From positions 1 through 6,494 of the forward strand of contig URZB01000089.1 in NCBI GenBank assembly GCA_900552295.1: 6,494 nucleotides of DNA, read 5' to 3'. Origin of the DNA: an uncultured Collinsella sp. GTDB lineage: Bacteria; Actinomycetota; Coriobacteriia; Coriobacteriales; Coriobacteriaceae. Of the stretch, positions 5,723-6,494 are shown piece after piece. Position numbers and translations under genes: made by a program. The notes beneath the pieces are model-generated. The model worked only from the letters and a program-made list of their open reading frames with translations. It was not told where the DNA came from and ran no database searches. How positions within the stretch are numbered: the first letter of the stretch is position 1; each line of letters begins with the position of its first letter.

Positions 5723-5732
5723 GAAACGTTTC
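5723..5732. promoter_or_regulatory. LacI/CcpA-type operator in the EIIA leader
   Basis: GAAACGTTTC is a perfect 10-bp palindrome with a central CG, the layout typical of LacI-family operators and catabolite-response elements. It lies about 25-35 nt downstream of the predicted start and 48 nt before the EIIA ATG. That placement suits repression by road-block. Its regulator is not in the window. Confidence 0.5.
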
Positions 5733-5779
5733 CGGCAAACCAAACGCGCGATATGCGCCTATTTAAGTTGGAGGCAACT

Positions 5780-6343
5780 ATGGGTCTGCTCGATTCGCTT
5801 AAGTCCACCTTCACCTCGACCGGCGAGGCGTCCGTTCCGCCCGCAGCAAGCTTCGCTACCCGCGAAGGCGTCATCTATGCCCCCGTCAACGGCGTGCTCG
5901 TCAACCTGAACGAGGTTCCCGACGAGACGATCGCCTCGGGCATGCTTGGCCAGGGCTATGGCATCGAGCCCATTACCGGCACCATCTATGCGCCCGCCAA
6001 CGGCCGCATCGGTGCCACCACTGTCACCAACCACTCCATCGGCATGATCACCGAGGACGGCCTGCGCGTGTTCATCCATGTTGGCCTGGGCACCGTGGAA
6101 ATGAACGGCAAGGGTTTTGCCCGCTTTGTCGAGATGGGTGATGTGGTCAAGGCAGGCCAGCCGCTCATCAGCTTCGACCGCGAGGCCATTAAGGCCGCTG
6201 GTCACGAGGACATCGTGACCGTCATCGTCTCCGAGCTCGATCGTCTTAAGAGCATCGACCATGTCGGCGAGTCTGGAACGCTTATCGGCGGCAACCCGCT
6301 CGTCAAGCTGGGCGACCCGCTGCTGGTTGCCAAGACCAAGTAG
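5780..6343 (+). CDS. PTS glucose-type EIIA component (stand-alone)
   Basis: This 187-residue cytoplasmic phosphocarrier takes phosphate from HPr and passes it to the EIIB domain of a sugar permease. The fold is recognisable throughout: IYAPVNGVLVNLNEVPDETI (32-51), GYGIEPITGTIYAPANGRIG (59-78), NHSIG with His85, and FIHVGLGTVEMNGKGF with His100. His100 is the expected phosphorylation site and His85 the partner histidine. Length is close to the 160-190 usual for single-domain EIIA-Glc proteins. The ATG at 5780 has GGAGG (5770-5774) five nt upstream. An in-frame ATG does not exist farther up; the longer frame starts at a TTG (5699) that would swallow the operator and the proposed start of transcription. 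A terminator follows, so the gene seems monocistronic. The sugar is unknown because EIIB and EIIC are not in the window. Confidence 0.92.
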   Translation: MGLLDSLKSTFTSTGEASVPPAASFATREGVIYAPVNGVLVNLNEVPDETIASGMLGQGYGIEPITGTIYAPANGRIGATTVTNHSIGMITEDGLRVFIHVGLGTVEMNGKGFARFVEMGDVVKAGQPLISFDREAIKAAGHEDIVTVIVSELDRLKSIDHVGESGTLIGGNPLVKLGDPLLVAKTK

Positions 6344-6380
6344 CCAGGCCCCACGCCACACAGCCAAAAGGCACCTCGTC

Positions 6381-6419
6381 AAGCGCCCGCGACCATTTGG
6401 CCGCGGGCGCTTTTCGTTT
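6381..6419 (+). terminator. Strong intrinsic terminator of the EIIA gene
   Basis: AAGCGCCCGCG (6381-6391) pairs perfectly with CGCGGGCGCTT (6402-6412) around a 10-nt loop and continues into TTTTCGTTT. It lies 37 nt after the EIIA stop codon. The stem, GC content and T-tract are all textbook. Confidence 0.9.
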
Positions 6420-6456
6420 GAAAAACCATCCCGCCAATGCTTTATCTGTATAGCTC

Positions 6457-6489
6457 CTGTCTCTTATACACATCTGACGCTGCCGACGA
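6457..6489. other. Nextera (Tn5 mosaic-end) sequencing adapter, not genomic
   Basis: The 33 bases match the reverse complement of the Nextera read-1 transposase adapter: the 19-bp mosaic end CTGTCTCTTATACACATCT (6457-6475) followed by GACGCTGCCGACGA. The last five bases (6490-6494) lie where a sample index would begin. Genomic sequence should be taken to end at about 6456. Confidence 0.97.
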
Positions 6490-6494
6490 TAAGG

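Noticed and set aside
5537..5743. N-terminal extension of the hydrolase to 5743
   Set aside because: The extra 69 residues carry no recognisable domain, cross the divergent EIIA control region, and a good Shine-Dalgarno supports the ATG at 5536.
6457..6475. Natural Tn5 transposon end
   Set aside because: The mosaic end continues into the synthetic read-1 adapter, so it comes from library preparation.

Overview
The window is about 6.5 kb of moderately GC-rich, densely coding bacterial DNA. Five gene neighbourhoods are separated by unusual repeat-filled gaps. The proteins are a DDAH-type guanidino hydrolase, an ArcD-like APC antiporter, an FCD-domain GntR regulator, a BD-FAE-like esterase and a stand-alone glucose-type EIIA. 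Together with the repeat style they suggest a gut Coriobacteriia member, possibly Collinsella. That placement is inference; no rRNA or other marker gene is present. The right edge carries a sequencing adapter, so the window looks like the end of an assembled contig.

Layout. (1) 52-519 is the 3' remnant of an IS3-family insertion sequence whose right end directly abuts a tandem array of roughly 61-bp hairpin units (520-675). A non-coding stretch and a terminator follow. (2) 959-3308, minus strand, holds a dimethylargininase (DDAH) gene and then an APC-family basic amino acid antiporter, with a terminator-like hairpin between them. (3) A divergent FCD-type GntR regulator (3563-4213, plus) shares a 254-bp control region with DDAH. 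This region contains a perfect GntR-style palindrome next to the likely DDAH -35 box. (4) 4254-4529 is a second, larger array of the same hairpin units, followed by a separate hairpin with 19-bp arms (4550-4612). (5) An alpha/beta hydrolase (4637-5536, minus) is divergent from a PTS EIIA gene (5780-6343, plus). The EIIA leader has a LacI/CcpA-style palindrome and the gene ends in a strong terminator. (6) 6457-6489 is Nextera adapter sequence, not genome.

How it fits together. The DDAH, antiporter and regulator look like a small module that imports and hydrolyses a guanidino amino acid, plausibly methylated arginine, to citrulline and an amine under control of the neighbouring regulator. The EIIA belongs to sugar uptake and depends on EIIB/EIIC, HPr and EI encoded elsewhere. 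The esterase is probably an independent gene. The most unusual feature is the hairpin array family: both copies sit in gaps between convergent gene ends, and one is interrupted or bounded by an IS3-family element.
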